Positions 16,326-25,546 of a stretch of 64,000 nt of DNA are shown here, one piece after another. Positions within the stretch are counted from its first letter, which is position 1. Each line of letters opens with the position of its first letter. Below the pieces are notes generated by a model. That model saw only the letters and a program-made list of their open reading frames with translations. It did no database searches and was not told where the DNA came from. Position numbers and translations under genes: made by a program. Source of the DNA: CAZICM01 sp964537685 (GTDB lineage: Bacteria > Myxococcota_A > Polyangia > Polyangiales > Polyangiaceae); contig CAZICM010000044.1 in the NCBI GenBank assembly GCA_964537685.1, positions 11,985 to 75,984 of the forward strand, written 5' to 3'.

Positions 16326-18938
16326 TTAATTCAAACTCGGCTTTGAAAAGATCAAATCGCCGGCCCGGCTTCGATCGATAGACACCGCATCGCCCTGCCT
16401 AAAATCGCCGCCCAAAATCCGCTTCGCCATTTCATCCTCGATATGCCGCTGAATGGCTCGCTTAAGCGGCCTCGCCCCGTATTGAGGATCCCAGCCATGA
16501 TCGATTAAGAAATCCTTGGCCTCTTTTGAGATCGACACCGAAAGCCCGCGCCTTCCGACCCTTGCCTCGAAGAGCTTCAATTGAATATCCACGATACGTT
16601 CCATCTGCTCGCGTCCCAGCCTGCGGAACACAATCAGCTCATCCAGCCGGTTTAAAAATTCAGGCCGGAATTGCTTGCGCACCTCTTCAATCACCACCCT
16701 CCGGACCAAATCGGCCTTATCTTCGGCGCTTAAATTCTCTCGGTCTTCCACGGCGCTCGCCGCGGGCGTTCCTAAATTCGAGGTCAAAATAATGATCGTA
16801 TTCTTAAAATCGACCGTATGGCCTTGACCATCGGTCAAACGTCCATCATCCAAGACCTGAAGCAGCGTATTCCAAATATCAGGGTGTGCCTTCTCAATTT
16901 CATCGAATAGCACCACACTATAGGGCCTTCGCCGCACAGGCTCGGTCAACTGACCTCCTTCTTCATAACCGACATAACCCGGAGGAGCGCCGATCAGCCT
17001 CGCCACCGCGTGCCGCTCGCCATATTCGCTCATATCCAAGCGCACAATCGCCCGTTCATCATCGAATAAAAATTCGGCCAGCGCCCGCGCCAACTCGGTC
17101 TTGCCCACACCCGTCGGCCCTAGAAACATAAACGATCCGATAGGCCGCTTTTCATCGCCGAGCCCTGCTCTCGAACGGCGAATCGCATTTGAAACAGCCC
17201 GAAGCGCGTCTTCCTGACCCACCACCCGCTTGCGAAGCTCTTCTTCTAGACGGAGCAGCTTCTGCATTTCGCTTTCCAGCATCTTCGACACCGGAATGCC
17301 CGTCCATTTCGATATAATGGCCGCGATATCCTCGTCGGTCACTTCTTCTTTCAAATAACTTTGTTTTCCCTGCACATCCGCAAGAGTTGCCCTCAAGGCA
17401 TCCAGCTTCTTTTGTAGCTCTGGAATCTTACCGTAATGAATTTCGGCCGCTTTGCCTAAATCGCCTTTGCGCTTGTAGTTCTCTTCCTCCACGCGCAATT
17501 CTTCGACTTTGGGCTGTACATTGCGGATTTCGGTAATCAATTCTTTTTCGCGCATCCATTGAGCCCTCATGGTGTTGCGCTCATTTTGAAGATCGGCAAT
17601 CTCGCGCTTCAGCTCGTCCAGGCGGGCCTTGCTCGCTTTATCGGTTTCCCGTTTTAGCGCCTGCTCTTCCATTTGAAGCTTTAGCAAATTGCGTTCAACT
17701 TGATCGATATCAATAGGCAAACTATCAATTTCCATGCGGATTTTTGAAGCCGCTTCATCGACCAAATCAATGGCTTTATCGGGCAGGAAACGTTCGGTGA
17801 TATAGCGATTGGAAAGCACGGCTGCGCCTACCAGGGCCGCATCTTGAATACGAATACCATGGTGTACTTCGTATTTTTCTTTGATACCGCGCAAAATGGC
17901 GATGGTATCTTCGACGCTGGGCTGTTTCACCATGACCTGCTGGAAACGCCTTTCGAGGGCCGCGTCTTTTTCAATGCGCTTTCGGTATTCATCGAGCGTT
18001 GTCGCTCCAATGCAGCGCAATTCGCCGCGGGCCAGCGCCGGTTTCAGCATATTTGCCGCATCCATCGCGCCTTCGGCCGCGCCCGCGCCCACCAAGGTAT
18101 GAAGCTCGTCGATAAACAGAATAATCCGGCCTTGAGCCGCTTCGATTTCTTTGAGAACAGCCTTGAGCCGGTCTTCGAATTCACCGCGGAATTTCGAACC
18201 GGCGACCATTGCCGCCAAATCGAGCGCGACAAGCTGTTTATCTTTTAATGATTCGGGCACGTCGCCCGCGATAATGCGCTGGGCAATTCCTTCGACAATG
18301 GCCGTTTTACCCACGCCCGGTTCACCAATGAGCACGGGATTGTTTTTTGTACGGCGCGAAAGCACTTGCATTACCCGGCGAATTTCTTCATCGCGCCCAA
18401 TGACGGGATCGATCTTTCCCCGTTTGGCAAGGGCGGTCAAATCGCGGGTGTATTTCTCCAATGCTTGGAATTTGCCCTCGGGATCGCGATCGGTAATGCG
18501 CTGGCTGCCTCGTACGGAAGCGAGGGCTTGGAGAATTTTATCGTAGGACAGACCAATCCGGTCAAAAATGGCCTGGGAATCTTTATCGGATTTGGCGGCG
18601 GCGAGTAGAAGATGTTCGGTGGAAATAAAATCGTCTTTAAGGTTTTTGGCTTCGTCTTCGGCGCGCTGAAGAACGCCGAGCGCGCGTCTGGAGAGGCCCG
18701 GTTCGGCGCCTCCGCTCACTTTGGGATAGCCCTCGATTTTTGAATCGAGGTGGCGAAGCAGATTGCTGGGTGAGGCGCCGGCCTTTTGAACAAGGGGCGA
18801 GCCAATTCCATCTTCTTGTTCAATGACGGCTTTGATAAGATGTTCTGGATATAATTCTGGATTGCCCAGGCGGCTTGCGATATCGACGGCGGAGCGTACG
18901 GCCTCTTGGGCCTTGGTGGTCATGCGATCAATTCTCAT
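16326..18938 (-). CDS. clpB: ATP-dependent disaggregase ClpB
   Basis: An 870-residue AAA+ chaperone that pulls polypeptides out of aggregates with the DnaK system. It has an N-terminal Clp repeat domain (1-150), a first AAA module with Walker A GEPGVGKTA at about 205, and a long coiled-coil middle domain (about 400-530) that distinguishes ClpB from ClpA/ClpC. The second AAA module has Walker A GPTGVGKTE near 608, followed by the C-terminal region. Length is standard. The start MRIDRMTTKAQEA matches the family N terminus. It lies 170 bases downstream of gyrB on the same strand, probably with its own heat-shock promoter in that gap. Confidence 0.97.
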   Translation of the reverse strand: MRIDRMTTKAQEAVRSAVDIASRLGNPELYPEHLIKAVIEQEDGIGSPLVQKAGASPSNLLRHLDSKIEGYPKVSGGAEPGLSRRALGVLQRAEDEAKNLKDDFISTEHLLLAAAKSDKDSQAIFDRIGLSYDKILQALASVRGSQRITDRDPEGKFQALEKYTRDLTALAKRGKIDPVIGRDEEIRRVMQVLSRRTKNNPVLIGEPGVGKTAIVEGIAQRIIAGDVPESLKDKQLVALDLAAMVAGSKFRGEFEDRLKAVLKEIEAAQGRIILFIDELHTLVGAGAAEGAMDAANMLKPALARGELRCIGATTLDEYRKRIEKDAALERRFQQVMVKQPSVEDTIAILRGIKEKYEVHHGIRIQDAALVGAAVLSNRYITERFLPDKAIDLVDEAASKIRMEIDSLPIDIDQVERNLLKLQMEEQALKRETDKASKARLDELKREIADLQNERNTMRAQWMREKELITEIRNVQPKVEELRVEEENYKRKGDLGKAAEIHYGKIPELQKKLDALRATLADVQGKQSYLKEEVTDEDIAAIISKWTGIPVSKMLESEMQKLLRLEEELRKRVVGQEDALRAVSNAIRRSRAGLGDEKRPIGSFMFLGPTGVGKTELARALAEFLFDDERAIVRLDMSEYGERHAVARLIGAPPGYVGYEEGGQLTEPVRRRPYSVVLFDEIEKAHPDIWNTLLQVLDDGRLTDGQGHTVDFKNTIIILTSNLGTPAASAVEDRENLSAEDKADLVRRVVIEEVRKQFRPEFLNRLDELIVFRRLGREQMERIVDIQLKLFEARVGRRGLSVSISKEAKDFLIDHGWDPQYGARPLKRAIQRHIEDEMAKRILGGDFRQGDAVSIDRSRAGDLIFSKPSLN

Positions 18939-19056
18939 AGCCCGGCCAAGCTAAGGCCGGTTTCCCGATCGGCAAGTGAACCTACCAAAAAAATCTCGCA
19001 ACGATGGGGGCTCGCGCAGCAAGCTGCGCTATACCCCCAAACCCCCGTGCGCGCCC

Positions 19057-19083
19057 ATTTGATTGATTTGATTGATTTGATTG
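19057..19083. repeat. Three tandem copies of a 9-base unit
   Basis: The unit ATTTGATTG occurs three times without interruption in the gap between gyrB and clpB, upstream of clpB on the minus strand. The copies are exact. It could be a slippage-prone spacer in the clpB promoter region; no protein is encoded. Confidence 0.85.
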
Positions 19084-19108
19084 AATGCAGGCCGAAGGAA
19101 AATAAATA

Positions 19109-21586
19109 TTAAATATCGAGGTTTTTAACGTTGAGCGCATTCTGTTCGATAAAGGCGCGGCGAGGTTCAACTTGATCGCCCATCAAAATGGTGAACAATT
19201 CATCCGTTTTCATTGCGTCATCGATACGCACCTGCAAAAGCGTCCGGGCATCGGGATTCATCGTTGTTTCCCACAATTCATCCGCATTCATTTCGCCCAA
19301 GCCTTTGTAGCGGCTTATCGTAATGCCCCGGCGGCCCCGCTCTTCGATGTAATCCACGAGCACTTCGCTGTTTTCAATCATCTCGGCAGCTCCCGAGCCC
19401 AGTTTGGCCCGGTAAGGCGCGCTGCCTACCGTTATCCGCAAGTCTTGCTCGATCGACCACGCTTCTTGATACTCGGGCGACTCAACCAAATCCCAATTGA
19501 TTTCAGAGGCCCGCGCATTCGCGCCCGGGCGGGGAACTACCGATATTTTCCCAGCGCCATGCTCGGGTTCCCACGTCACATTAAGCGTCAGCGGGAATAA
19601 ATCGGGATAACGCTGCTGCAAATAAGCCCGAAGCTGCTCCGCCGCCGCTTCGACCTTTTCGCGGTTGCGCAATTCGTCCACGCCCAATCCGCTCGAACGA
19701 AGCAGCGCGGCCACAATACGCGCATCGCAAGACTTGTCCAAATTGCTTAAAACAGCCCGGAAACGCCTTAATCGCTGCGCCAGCCTAAACAACACCTGCC
19801 CCGAAATCCCCGCCTCGGCGCCCTCCCCCAAAATCTCCAGCCCGTCTACCGCATTGGTTAGCAAATATTCGTCAAGCGCCGCTTGATCCTTCATGTACAA
19901 ATCTTTTTTGCCCTTGCGCACCCGGTATAAAGGAGGCTGGGCGATAAATAAAAATCCCCGCTCGATGACTTCGCGCATCTGCCGGAAAAAGAAGGTTAAA
20001 AGCAGCGTGCGAATATGCGAGCCGTCCACGTCGGCGTCGGTCATCAGGATGATTTTTTGATAGCGCAATTTGTCGATTTCAAATCCGCCCGCTTCGTTGA
20101 TTCCGCAGCCCAGCGCGGTAATCAGCGTCCCCACCTCGGCCGAGCTCAGCATCCGGTCGAGTCTCGCCCGCTCCACATTGAGAATCTTGCCTTTAAGCGG
20201 TAAAATCGCTTGAAAATGCCGGTCTCGCCCCATCTTTGCGCTGCCGCCGGCGCTTTCACCTTCGACGATGTAGATCTCACTCTTTTCGGGATCTTTGGAT
20301 TGACAATCGGCGAGTTTTCCCGAAAGCGATGTAATATCGAGGGAACCCTTTCGAATGACTTCGCGGGCTTTGCGCGCGGCTTCGCGGGCCTTGGCGGCTA
20401 GGGCTGCCTTTTCAATAATCTTTTTGGCGCTGGCCGGGTTTTCTTCAAAGAATTGGCCGAGTTTGTCGGTTACAACCGCTTCGACAATGCCTTTGACTTC
20501 GCTCGACACCAGTTTCGATTTGGTTTGTGAATCAAATGATGGATCGGGATGTTTGATGCTGAGCACACACGTTAGGCCCTCGCGCACATCTTCACCGGCG
20601 AGTCCGGTTTTTAAATCTTTAAATAAATTGTGCCCGGCGCCGTAGTTATTGACCGTTTTGGTCAGCGCTGCTCTAAATCCTGTTAAATGGGTTCCACCAT
20701 CTTTGTTATGGACGTTATTGGTATAACAATAAATGGCTTCGGTATACGATGCATTCCATTGCATGGCGACTTCAACCGCAATGGGGGCCGCCGTGCCTTC
20801 GTGTTCTTGGTTCACTTGAAAATAAATAACGTCGTCGTGGGTGGGCTCTTTGCTTTGGTTGAGCAGTGCGACAAATTCTTTAATGCCGCCTCTAAATTCA
20901 TACGTGTCGGTTTTGCCCGGAGGGCGCTGGTCGTTGAGATGAATAATCAATCCAGCATTTAAAAAGGCCAATTCCCGAAGGCGGCTGGCCAATATGTCGA
21001 AGCTGAATTCAACCATGCTAAAGACGGTCGTATCGGGCTTAAAGGTGATTTTGGTGCCTGTTTTATCGGTTTCCCCGAGCTCTTGGAGGGGAGCTTTGGG
21101 CACGCCCCGGGCATATTCTTGATACCAAACCTTGCCTTCGCGCCGGATTTCCAGCTTTAGCCATTCGGAAAGGGCGTTGACCGCGCTTACGCCGACGCCA
21201 TGAAGGCCGGCCGAGACTTTGTAGCTTGAATTGTCGAATTTTCCGCCCGCGTGGAGCACGGTCATCACGACTTCGGCCGCGCTTACGCCTTTGGCGTGCA
21301 TTCCAACCGGTATTCCCCGGCCATTGTCTTCAACCGAGACCGAGCCGTCAAAGTGAACAATCACTTTAATTTCCGTGCATGCGCCGGCCAAATGTTCGTC
21401 GACGGCGTTGTCGACGGCTTCCCAAACCAAATGATGAAGGCCCGAGCCATCGTGAACGTCGCCGATATACATGCCTGGGCGTTTTCGGACGGCCTCGAGT
21501 CCTTCAAGGGCGGTTATGCTATGGGCGTCGTAGCTTTGTTTGTTGGGTTCCGGGGCCGGACTTTGGGTGGTTTCGGTCGTCTGCAT
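19109..21586 (-). CDS. gyrB: DNA gyrase subunit B
   Basis: An 825-residue type II topoisomerase subunit that, with GyrA, introduces negative supercoils using ATP. It has an N-terminal GHKL ATPase domain (EAVDNAVDEH; DNGRGIP; GLHGVGVSAVNALS), a transducer domain, a TOPRIM domain (IVEGESAGGSAKMGRDR, then TDADVDGSHIRTLLL), a long insert like that of E. coli GyrB, and the conserved C-terminal end GDQVEPRRAFIEQNAL. ATG at 21586 is used; an in-frame TTG twelve codons upstream is possible. It follows recF and dnaN on the same strand, the conserved replication-gene order, although dnaA is not in the window. Confidence 0.97.
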   Translation of the reverse strand: MQTTETTQSPAPEPNKQSYDAHSITALEGLEAVRKRPGMYIGDVHDGSGLHHLVWEAVDNAVDEHLAGACTEIKVIVHFDGSVSVEDNGRGIPVGMHAKGVSAAEVVMTVLHAGGKFDNSSYKVSAGLHGVGVSAVNALSEWLKLEIRREGKVWYQEYARGVPKAPLQELGETDKTGTKITFKPDTTVFSMVEFSFDILASRLRELAFLNAGLIIHLNDQRPPGKTDTYEFRGGIKEFVALLNQSKEPTHDDVIYFQVNQEHEGTAAPIAVEVAMQWNASYTEAIYCYTNNVHNKDGGTHLTGFRAALTKTVNNYGAGHNLFKDLKTGLAGEDVREGLTCVLSIKHPDPSFDSQTKSKLVSSEVKGIVEAVVTDKLGQFFEENPASAKKIIEKAALAAKAREAARKAREVIRKGSLDITSLSGKLADCQSKDPEKSEIYIVEGESAGGSAKMGRDRHFQAILPLKGKILNVERARLDRMLSSAEVGTLITALGCGINEAGGFEIDKLRYQKIILMTDADVDGSHIRTLLLTFFFRQMREVIERGFLFIAQPPLYRVRKGKKDLYMKDQAALDEYLLTNAVDGLEILGEGAEAGISGQVLFRLAQRLRRFRAVLSNLDKSCDARIVAALLRSSGLGVDELRNREKVEAAAEQLRAYLQQRYPDLFPLTLNVTWEPEHGAGKISVVPRPGANARASEINWDLVESPEYQEAWSIEQDLRITVGSAPYRAKLGSGAAEMIENSEVLVDYIEERGRRGITISRYKGLGEMNADELWETTMNPDARTLLQVRIDDAMKTDELFTILMGDQVEPRRAFIEQNALNVKNLDI

Positions 21587-21736
21587 CGCGTTCCGTGCTG
21601 TTTCCTGTGGATTTGGGCTCAAAAAGGCTCGCTCTAAATGCGCTGAAATGGCCTTTTTTTGAGGCGCGGGAGTCTATCGTTCCCGCTTCGTTTTTGCAAG
21701 GCAAAATGTGCTTTTTTTGGCGGTGTTTCCGCTGAA

Positions 21737-22888
21737 TTAGGGGGGCTTTATTTTCCCTTCCTCGATGCGGATGTCCATGCGTTCGGGAGCTTGTATTCCA
21801 GGGGTGATGATAAGTTCGGGGCGGGTTGTGGTGAGGAAGACTTGGCTCTGGGTTTGGGCGAGGAATTCAAAGAGGGCGCGGGTCCGGGCGGGATCGAGTT
21901 CGCTGGATACGTCGTCGAGGAGGAGGATGGGGAGGAGGCCGCGGATGTTGGCGATGGTTGAGGCTTCGGCGACTTTTATCGCGAGGGTGAGGGCGCGGTG
22001 CTGGCCTTGGGAGCCGAAGAGGCGGGCGGGGTGTTCGCCAAAGAAGAGTTTCCAGTCGTCTTTGTGGGGCCCGAAGCTTGCGCTGGGCCGGGCGGAATCC
22101 CGGGCGCGGCGCTGTTGGAGTTCGCTTTTGGCTTCGTCGATGTGTTCGCTTCCGCCGGGTTCGTAGCGGACGGAGAGCTGAAGGCCGGGGGCGGCAATGC
22201 GGGAAAAGGCAAGGAGAAGTTCGCTTTCAAGGGCGTCCGCGGCGCGTTTTCGGGTTTGGGTGAGTTCAGCTCCATGTTTGGCGCAGAGCTCTTCAAAGGC
22301 TTCCAAGTCGGCGCCTGTGGGGTCGGACGATCGGCGGGTAAGCAGTTCTTGGCGGGATTTTAAAGCTTGTTCATAGCGGGCCCGGCGATCGGCTCCGGCG
22401 GGATCCATGTAGAGCGCGACGCGGTCGAGGAGGCGGCGCCTTAGGCCGGCGGGACCTGTAGAGAGTTCCATTTCTTCAGGATGGAAGACGACGACAGGCG
22501 AGCGGGTTGCGTATCCTGCGAGGCTGGGAGGGCGGTTGCCGTCTATTTTGAGGAGGGTTCGGTTGCCGTCGATGGCGGCGCTTTGTTCCCGGGTGAGCGG
22601 GTTCGGTTCGGATTCGCTGCCTTCGCGGAAGCGGGCGCGCACATGAACGATGTGAGCTCCATGGCGCACAAGCTCGGCGCTGCGGTGGGTGCGGAAGCTC
22701 TTGGATGTGGCCGCAAAATAAATGGCTTCGAGCAGGCTGGTTTTGCCGTGACCGTTGTTGCCTTCGATGACGTTGACCCGGGATGCGGGTTCGATATCGA
22801 TGCGTTCGATATTTCGAAAGTCGCGGATGGAGAGCTGCGTGAGATGCAGCTCTCTCACTTCAGGGTGGGGAAGGCCGATGGAAGACAC
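21737..22888 (-). CDS. recF: DNA replication and repair protein RecF
   Basis: A 383-residue SMC-like ATPase that helps load RecA at single-strand gaps together with RecO and RecR. Walker A is GNNGHGKTSLLEAIYF at about residues 44-59. The ABC-type signature region is near SQGQHRALTLAIKVAEA, and Walker B is LLDDVSSELDPARTRALFE. The start is GTG at 22888, three bases after the dnaN stop, so the two genes should be co-transcribed. The ribosome-binding site is weak. Length is usual for RecF. Confidence 0.95.
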   Translation of the reverse strand: MSSIGLPHPEVRELHLTQLSIRDFRNIERIDIEPASRVNVIEGNNGHGKTSLLEAIYFAATSKSFRTHRSAELVRHGAHIVHVRARFREGSESEPNPLTREQSAAIDGNRTLLKIDGNRPPSLAGYATRSPVVVFHPEEMELSTGPAGLRRRLLDRVALYMDPAGADRRARYEQALKSRQELLTRRSSDPTGADLEAFEELCAKHGAELTQTRKRAADALESELLLAFSRIAAPGLQLSVRYEPGGSEHIDEAKSELQQRRARDSARPSASFGPHKDDWKLFFGEHPARLFGSQGQHRALTLAIKVAEASTIANIRGLLPILLLDDVSSELDPARTRALFEFLAQTQSQVFLTTTRPELIITPGIQAPERMDIRIEEGKIKPP

Positions 22889-22891
22889 CCG

Positions 22892-24025
22892 TTAGATGCG
22901 CATGGGCATGACAACGGCCACATACACTTGCGTTGCCGATTCGGTCGCGGGACGAATGACGGCCGGATCGAGCTCGCCCGATACGCCGAGCACAACTTCC
23001 TCTTCATCCATGGCGTTGAGCACATCCAAGAAATAGCCCGCGTTAAAGCCGATGGTGACTTCGGGTCCGCTGTAGTCGACGGGGATCTCGTCGTAGGCGT
23101 TTCCGCTGTCGGGGCTTTCGCTGGTGATACGTAAAGCGCCTGTGACCAAGGAAAGTTTTACGCCGCCGGTGCGGTCGTTGGCGGCGATTCGGATGGCTTT
23201 CATTGCATCGCGGAGCAAGAGGCGCGGTGCGCGCACAGAGCGATCGCTGAGCGATGGGATAACTTGCTGATAGGGCGGGAACTGCGCATCGACGAGCTTC
23301 ACAGAGAAGTTTGTGCCGACCAGATGAAAGAAGGCATGCGGACCGCTTTGAGCGATCTTCACGATGGGTGTGCTGTCTTTATCGCCGCGCGATTGATCCG
23401 CGAGATGGCGAAGCTGATTGATCGCTTTTTGAGGGATGAGCATGGTGGCGGTGGCCGAGCTTCCGCGCACGGTGATTTCCATTTTGGAGAGGCGATGGCC
23501 ATCGGTCGTAACCATCCGAACGCGGTCGCCTGCCCACTCAAAGAGCGCGCTGTTTACGTGGGGCCGCGTCTCATCGGACGAGATCGAAAAGTGGGTTCGC
23601 TGCATGAGCATGGCGAGATGTTCGACGGGAAGCTCAAGCGTCGGCGCATCGGCTGCAGGCTTTGGCAGAGCGGGAAACTCGCTGCCTGGGATGCCTGGCA
23701 GGGTATAGCGGCGCGGCGAGCCAACAGCCTTCAATGTGGTTTGAGCATTGTCGGATGTCGTCAATTGAATCGGTCCATCCGGCATATTCTTGATGCGCTC
23801 GAAGAGATCTTTTGCGGGCACTGCCGTCGAGCCTGATCGAACGATTTCGGCATTGGCTTGGCCACTGACCGAGAGATACAAATCCGTTGCGGCGACGCGC
23901 AGCGCATTTCCCTCGGCCGTTAAAAGAATATTGGCGAGTACAGGCATCGCACTCTTTTTGTCGGCGACGCCCTGACAGCGTTCAACGAGGCGTTCAAAAT
24001 CTTTTTTGGTGATTACGAGGTCCAT
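22892..24025 (-). CDS. dnaN: DNA polymerase III beta sliding clamp
   Basis: A 377-residue processivity clamp that forms a ring around DNA and tethers polymerase III. It begins MDLVITKKDFERLVERCQGV and ends in MPMRI, the usual hydrophobic-pocket C terminus (…VMPMR-). Three repeated clamp folds of about 120 residues are visible. ATG at 24025 follows an AGGG ribosome-binding site at correct spacing; an upstream in-frame TTG is less likely. It is the promoter-proximal gene of dnaN-recF-gyrB and faces the origin-like gap at 24026-24475. Confidence 0.97.
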   Translation of the reverse strand: MDLVITKKDFERLVERCQGVADKKSAMPVLANILLTAEGNALRVAATDLYLSVSGQANAEIVRSGSTAVPAKDLFERIKNMPDGPIQLTTSDNAQTTLKAVGSPRRYTLPGIPGSEFPALPKPAADAPTLELPVEHLAMLMQRTHFSISSDETRPHVNSALFEWAGDRVRMVTTDGHRLSKMEITVRGSSATATMLIPQKAINQLRHLADQSRGDKDSTPIVKIAQSGPHAFFHLVGTNFSVKLVDAQFPPYQQVIPSLSDRSVRAPRLLLRDAMKAIRIAANDRTGGVKLSLVTGALRITSESPDSGNAYDEIPVDYSGPEVTIGFNAGYFLDVLNAMDEEEVVLGVSGELDPAVIRPATESATQVYVAVVMPMRI

Positions 24026-24136
24026 GGCACCCTGTGTCTTCAAGAGAACGCCTTTTCAAACTTGTGTTTGAACAAGGAACGATCCCTTGGAGGCCCCCCT
24101 CTTAGCAGGCTTTTAGGATTTTGTGTTTGTATTTGG

Positions 24137-24265
24137 ATGGTTTTATGCTGTGTTTTAGGATTCACCCTTGGGTGTGGCCCTTTGACCTACAAAGAACACC
24201 TGAACAGCGCGCTCTCTTCTCTTCGATCAGAAGAAGATAAAATTATATACACGTCGTTATCGTAG
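24137..24265 (+). CDS. Possible 42-residue lipoprotein-like small ORF
   Basis: A short frame starting at ATG 24137 encodes a hydrophobic N terminus (MVLCCVLGFTLG), a plausible lipobox ending GC, then GPLTYKEHLNSALSSLRSEE and a TAG stop. The GCGPLTY start resembles the beginning of small myxobacterial lipoproteins that continue with an Ala/Glu-rich helix, which is missing here, so it may be a truncated remnant. No strong ribosome-binding site was seen, and it lies inside the candidate origin. It could equally be chance. Confidence 0.3.
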   Translation: MVLCCVLGFTLGCGPLTYKEHLNSALSSLRSEEDKIIYTSLS

Positions 24266-24422
24266 GCCCTGTGAATCGTGGGGAAAGATAGAAAAGCTTA
24301 ATGATATTCATAAGATAGCATTAGGCTTTCCTGTGGGCAAAACCTGGGGAGACTCTTGAAAACCCAAAGGGATCGATTGAAGCGATCCTTTATTCAGAAG
24401 GTTCACACAGTTGTTCCCTTGG

Positions 24423-24431
24423 TTATCCACA
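24423..24431 (+). promoter_or_regulatory. Consensus DnaA box
   Basis: The nine bases TTATCCACA match the DnaA-box consensus exactly. They lie in the dnaN-aminotransferase gap, upstream of the GTG start at 24476. Confidence 0.65.
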
Positions 24432-24475
24432 GTTTTTTCTTGACGTCGGCTGACAAGCCTTCCAAGGCTTCGCTT

Positions 24476-25546
24476 GTGATTTCACGCATCGCTTATTTGG
24501 AATGGGCCATTTCTACATTTCCCCTAGCCCGGTACAATCTCGCGGTCAGCGGCGTTTGTCCTGTATCGCTAGAGACCTTGGAAGAAATGGGGGCCAAGCC
24601 TGTGTTGGGGGCGCCTCATGCGGTGCCTGCGTTTTGTCATGGGATATCTCAGCGTTATGGAATTCCCGAGGGTGAGATTCTTCCGGCGCTGGGGACCTCG
24701 GGGGCGCTTTATGTAAGCTTGGCTGTTGGGGCCCGGGCTGGGGATTCTATTCTGGTTGAGGCGCCGGCCTACGAGCCTCTCTATCGCGTGGCGGAAGGTC
24801 TTGGTCTGACGGTGAACCGTTTTGAGCGGAGCTTTGAAGAGGGCTTTAAGCTAAATATTTCCCGGATATTGGGCGCTTTGCATCCGACGACCAAGATGGT
24901 TCTTCTATCGAGCCCAAACAATCCCAGCGGTGTGTTCGATACCAATGAAGAGCTATTGGAACTGTCGCGGGCTTTAAAGGCGAGGGATGTTTTATTGGTC
25001 GTCGATGAAGTCTATCGAGAGCTATGCGACGAAGGGACGACGGCGCGGACACTGGATAGCAATATTATCGCTCTATCAAGCCTGACAAAATGCTTTGGGC
25101 TAGGCTTTTCCCGGTCGGGCTGGCTATTGGGGCCCCGTGAATTTATCGAACGCGCCCGGATGCTTACGATGCATATCACAGGAGAATTTCCCCGGATGTC
25201 GGCGGCGGTGGGCGCGGCGGGGATATCGGTTGCGGGATCTTTGCTGGAGATAGCGCGCTCCAAGCTCGACGAACGGCTTTCGCTGGTCTGTTCCTTTGCC
25301 GAACGGAATGCCAAATATTTGATGTGGGTTCCTCCTGTCAGGGGAGGCGTATTTGGATTTTTTAAAGATAAAAGGGGCCGATCGATAAAAGAATTGTTGC
25401 TGGCGGGATTAGAAAGCCAACAAGTTCTTGCGGTACCGGGTGACTTTTTTGGAGTCCCCGACGGTTTTCGTTTATCGTGGACGCTCGCTCCGGAACAGAT
25501 CCAAGAAGGATTGTTGCGGCTCGAACGGGTGTTGGGCTGTGAGTAA
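24476..25546 (+). CDS. PLP-dependent aminotransferase, class I/II
   Basis: A 356-residue fold-type I aminotransferase. Visible hallmarks are SSPNNPSGV (substrate carboxylate and PLP phosphate region), LLVVDEVYRE (Asp that binds the pyridine nitrogen) and SLTKCFGLGFSRSGWLLGP with the Schiff-base lysine. The frame is open back to a TTG at 24356, but that extension covers the DnaA box and is not aminotransferase-like. The GTG at 24476 gives the family-like opening ISRIAYLEWA, with AAGG upstream. Amino donor is unknown. The 3' end overlaps the ABC ATPase gene, so the two are probably co-translated. Confidence 0.85.
   Translation: MISRIAYLEWAISTFPLARYNLAVSGVCPVSLETLEEMGAKPVLGAPHAVPAFCHGISQRYGIPEGEILPALGTSGALYVSLAVGARAGDSILVEAPAYEPLYRVAEGLGLTVNRFERSFEEGFKLNISRILGALHPTTKMVLLSSPNNPSGVFDTNEELLELSRALKARDVLLVVDEVYRELCDEGTTARTLDSNIIALSSLTKCFGLGFSRSGWLLGPREFIERARMLTMHITGEFPRMSAAVGAAGISVAGSLLEIARSKLDERLSLVCSFAERNAKYLMWVPPVRGGVFGFFKDKRGRSIKELLLAGLESQQVLAVPGDFFGVPDGFRLSWTLAPEQIQEGLLRLERVLGCE

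Larger units (their letters stand above)
24026..24475. other. Candidate chromosomal replication origin (oriC) gap
   Basis: A 450-base interval between the divergent dnaN and aminotransferase genes, the longest non-coding stretch in the window. It holds one perfect DnaA box TTATCCACA at 24423-24431, an 8/9 match TTATATACA at 24243-24251 inside an AT-rich patch (about 24230-24256), and looser TGTG-type half matches near 24271 and 24332. Position next to dnaN and within 5 kb of two parS sites supports an origin. Only one consensus box was found, so the call is tentative. A short lipoprotein-like frame lies at 24137-24265. Confidence 0.5.

Noticed and set aside
19014..19029. GCGCAGC/GCTGCGC inverted repeat as a terminator after gyrB
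   Set aside because: The loop is only two bases, there is no following T-run at the right distance, and it could be a chance palindrome or operator.
21587..21622. TTG start of gyrB at 21622
   Set aside because: The ATG at 21586 gives a family-like N terminus; TTG has no better ribosome-binding site. It remains a possibility.
24356..24475. Aminotransferase start at TTG 24356
   Set aside because: The extension covers the consensus DnaA box and encodes residues that are not aminotransferase-like.
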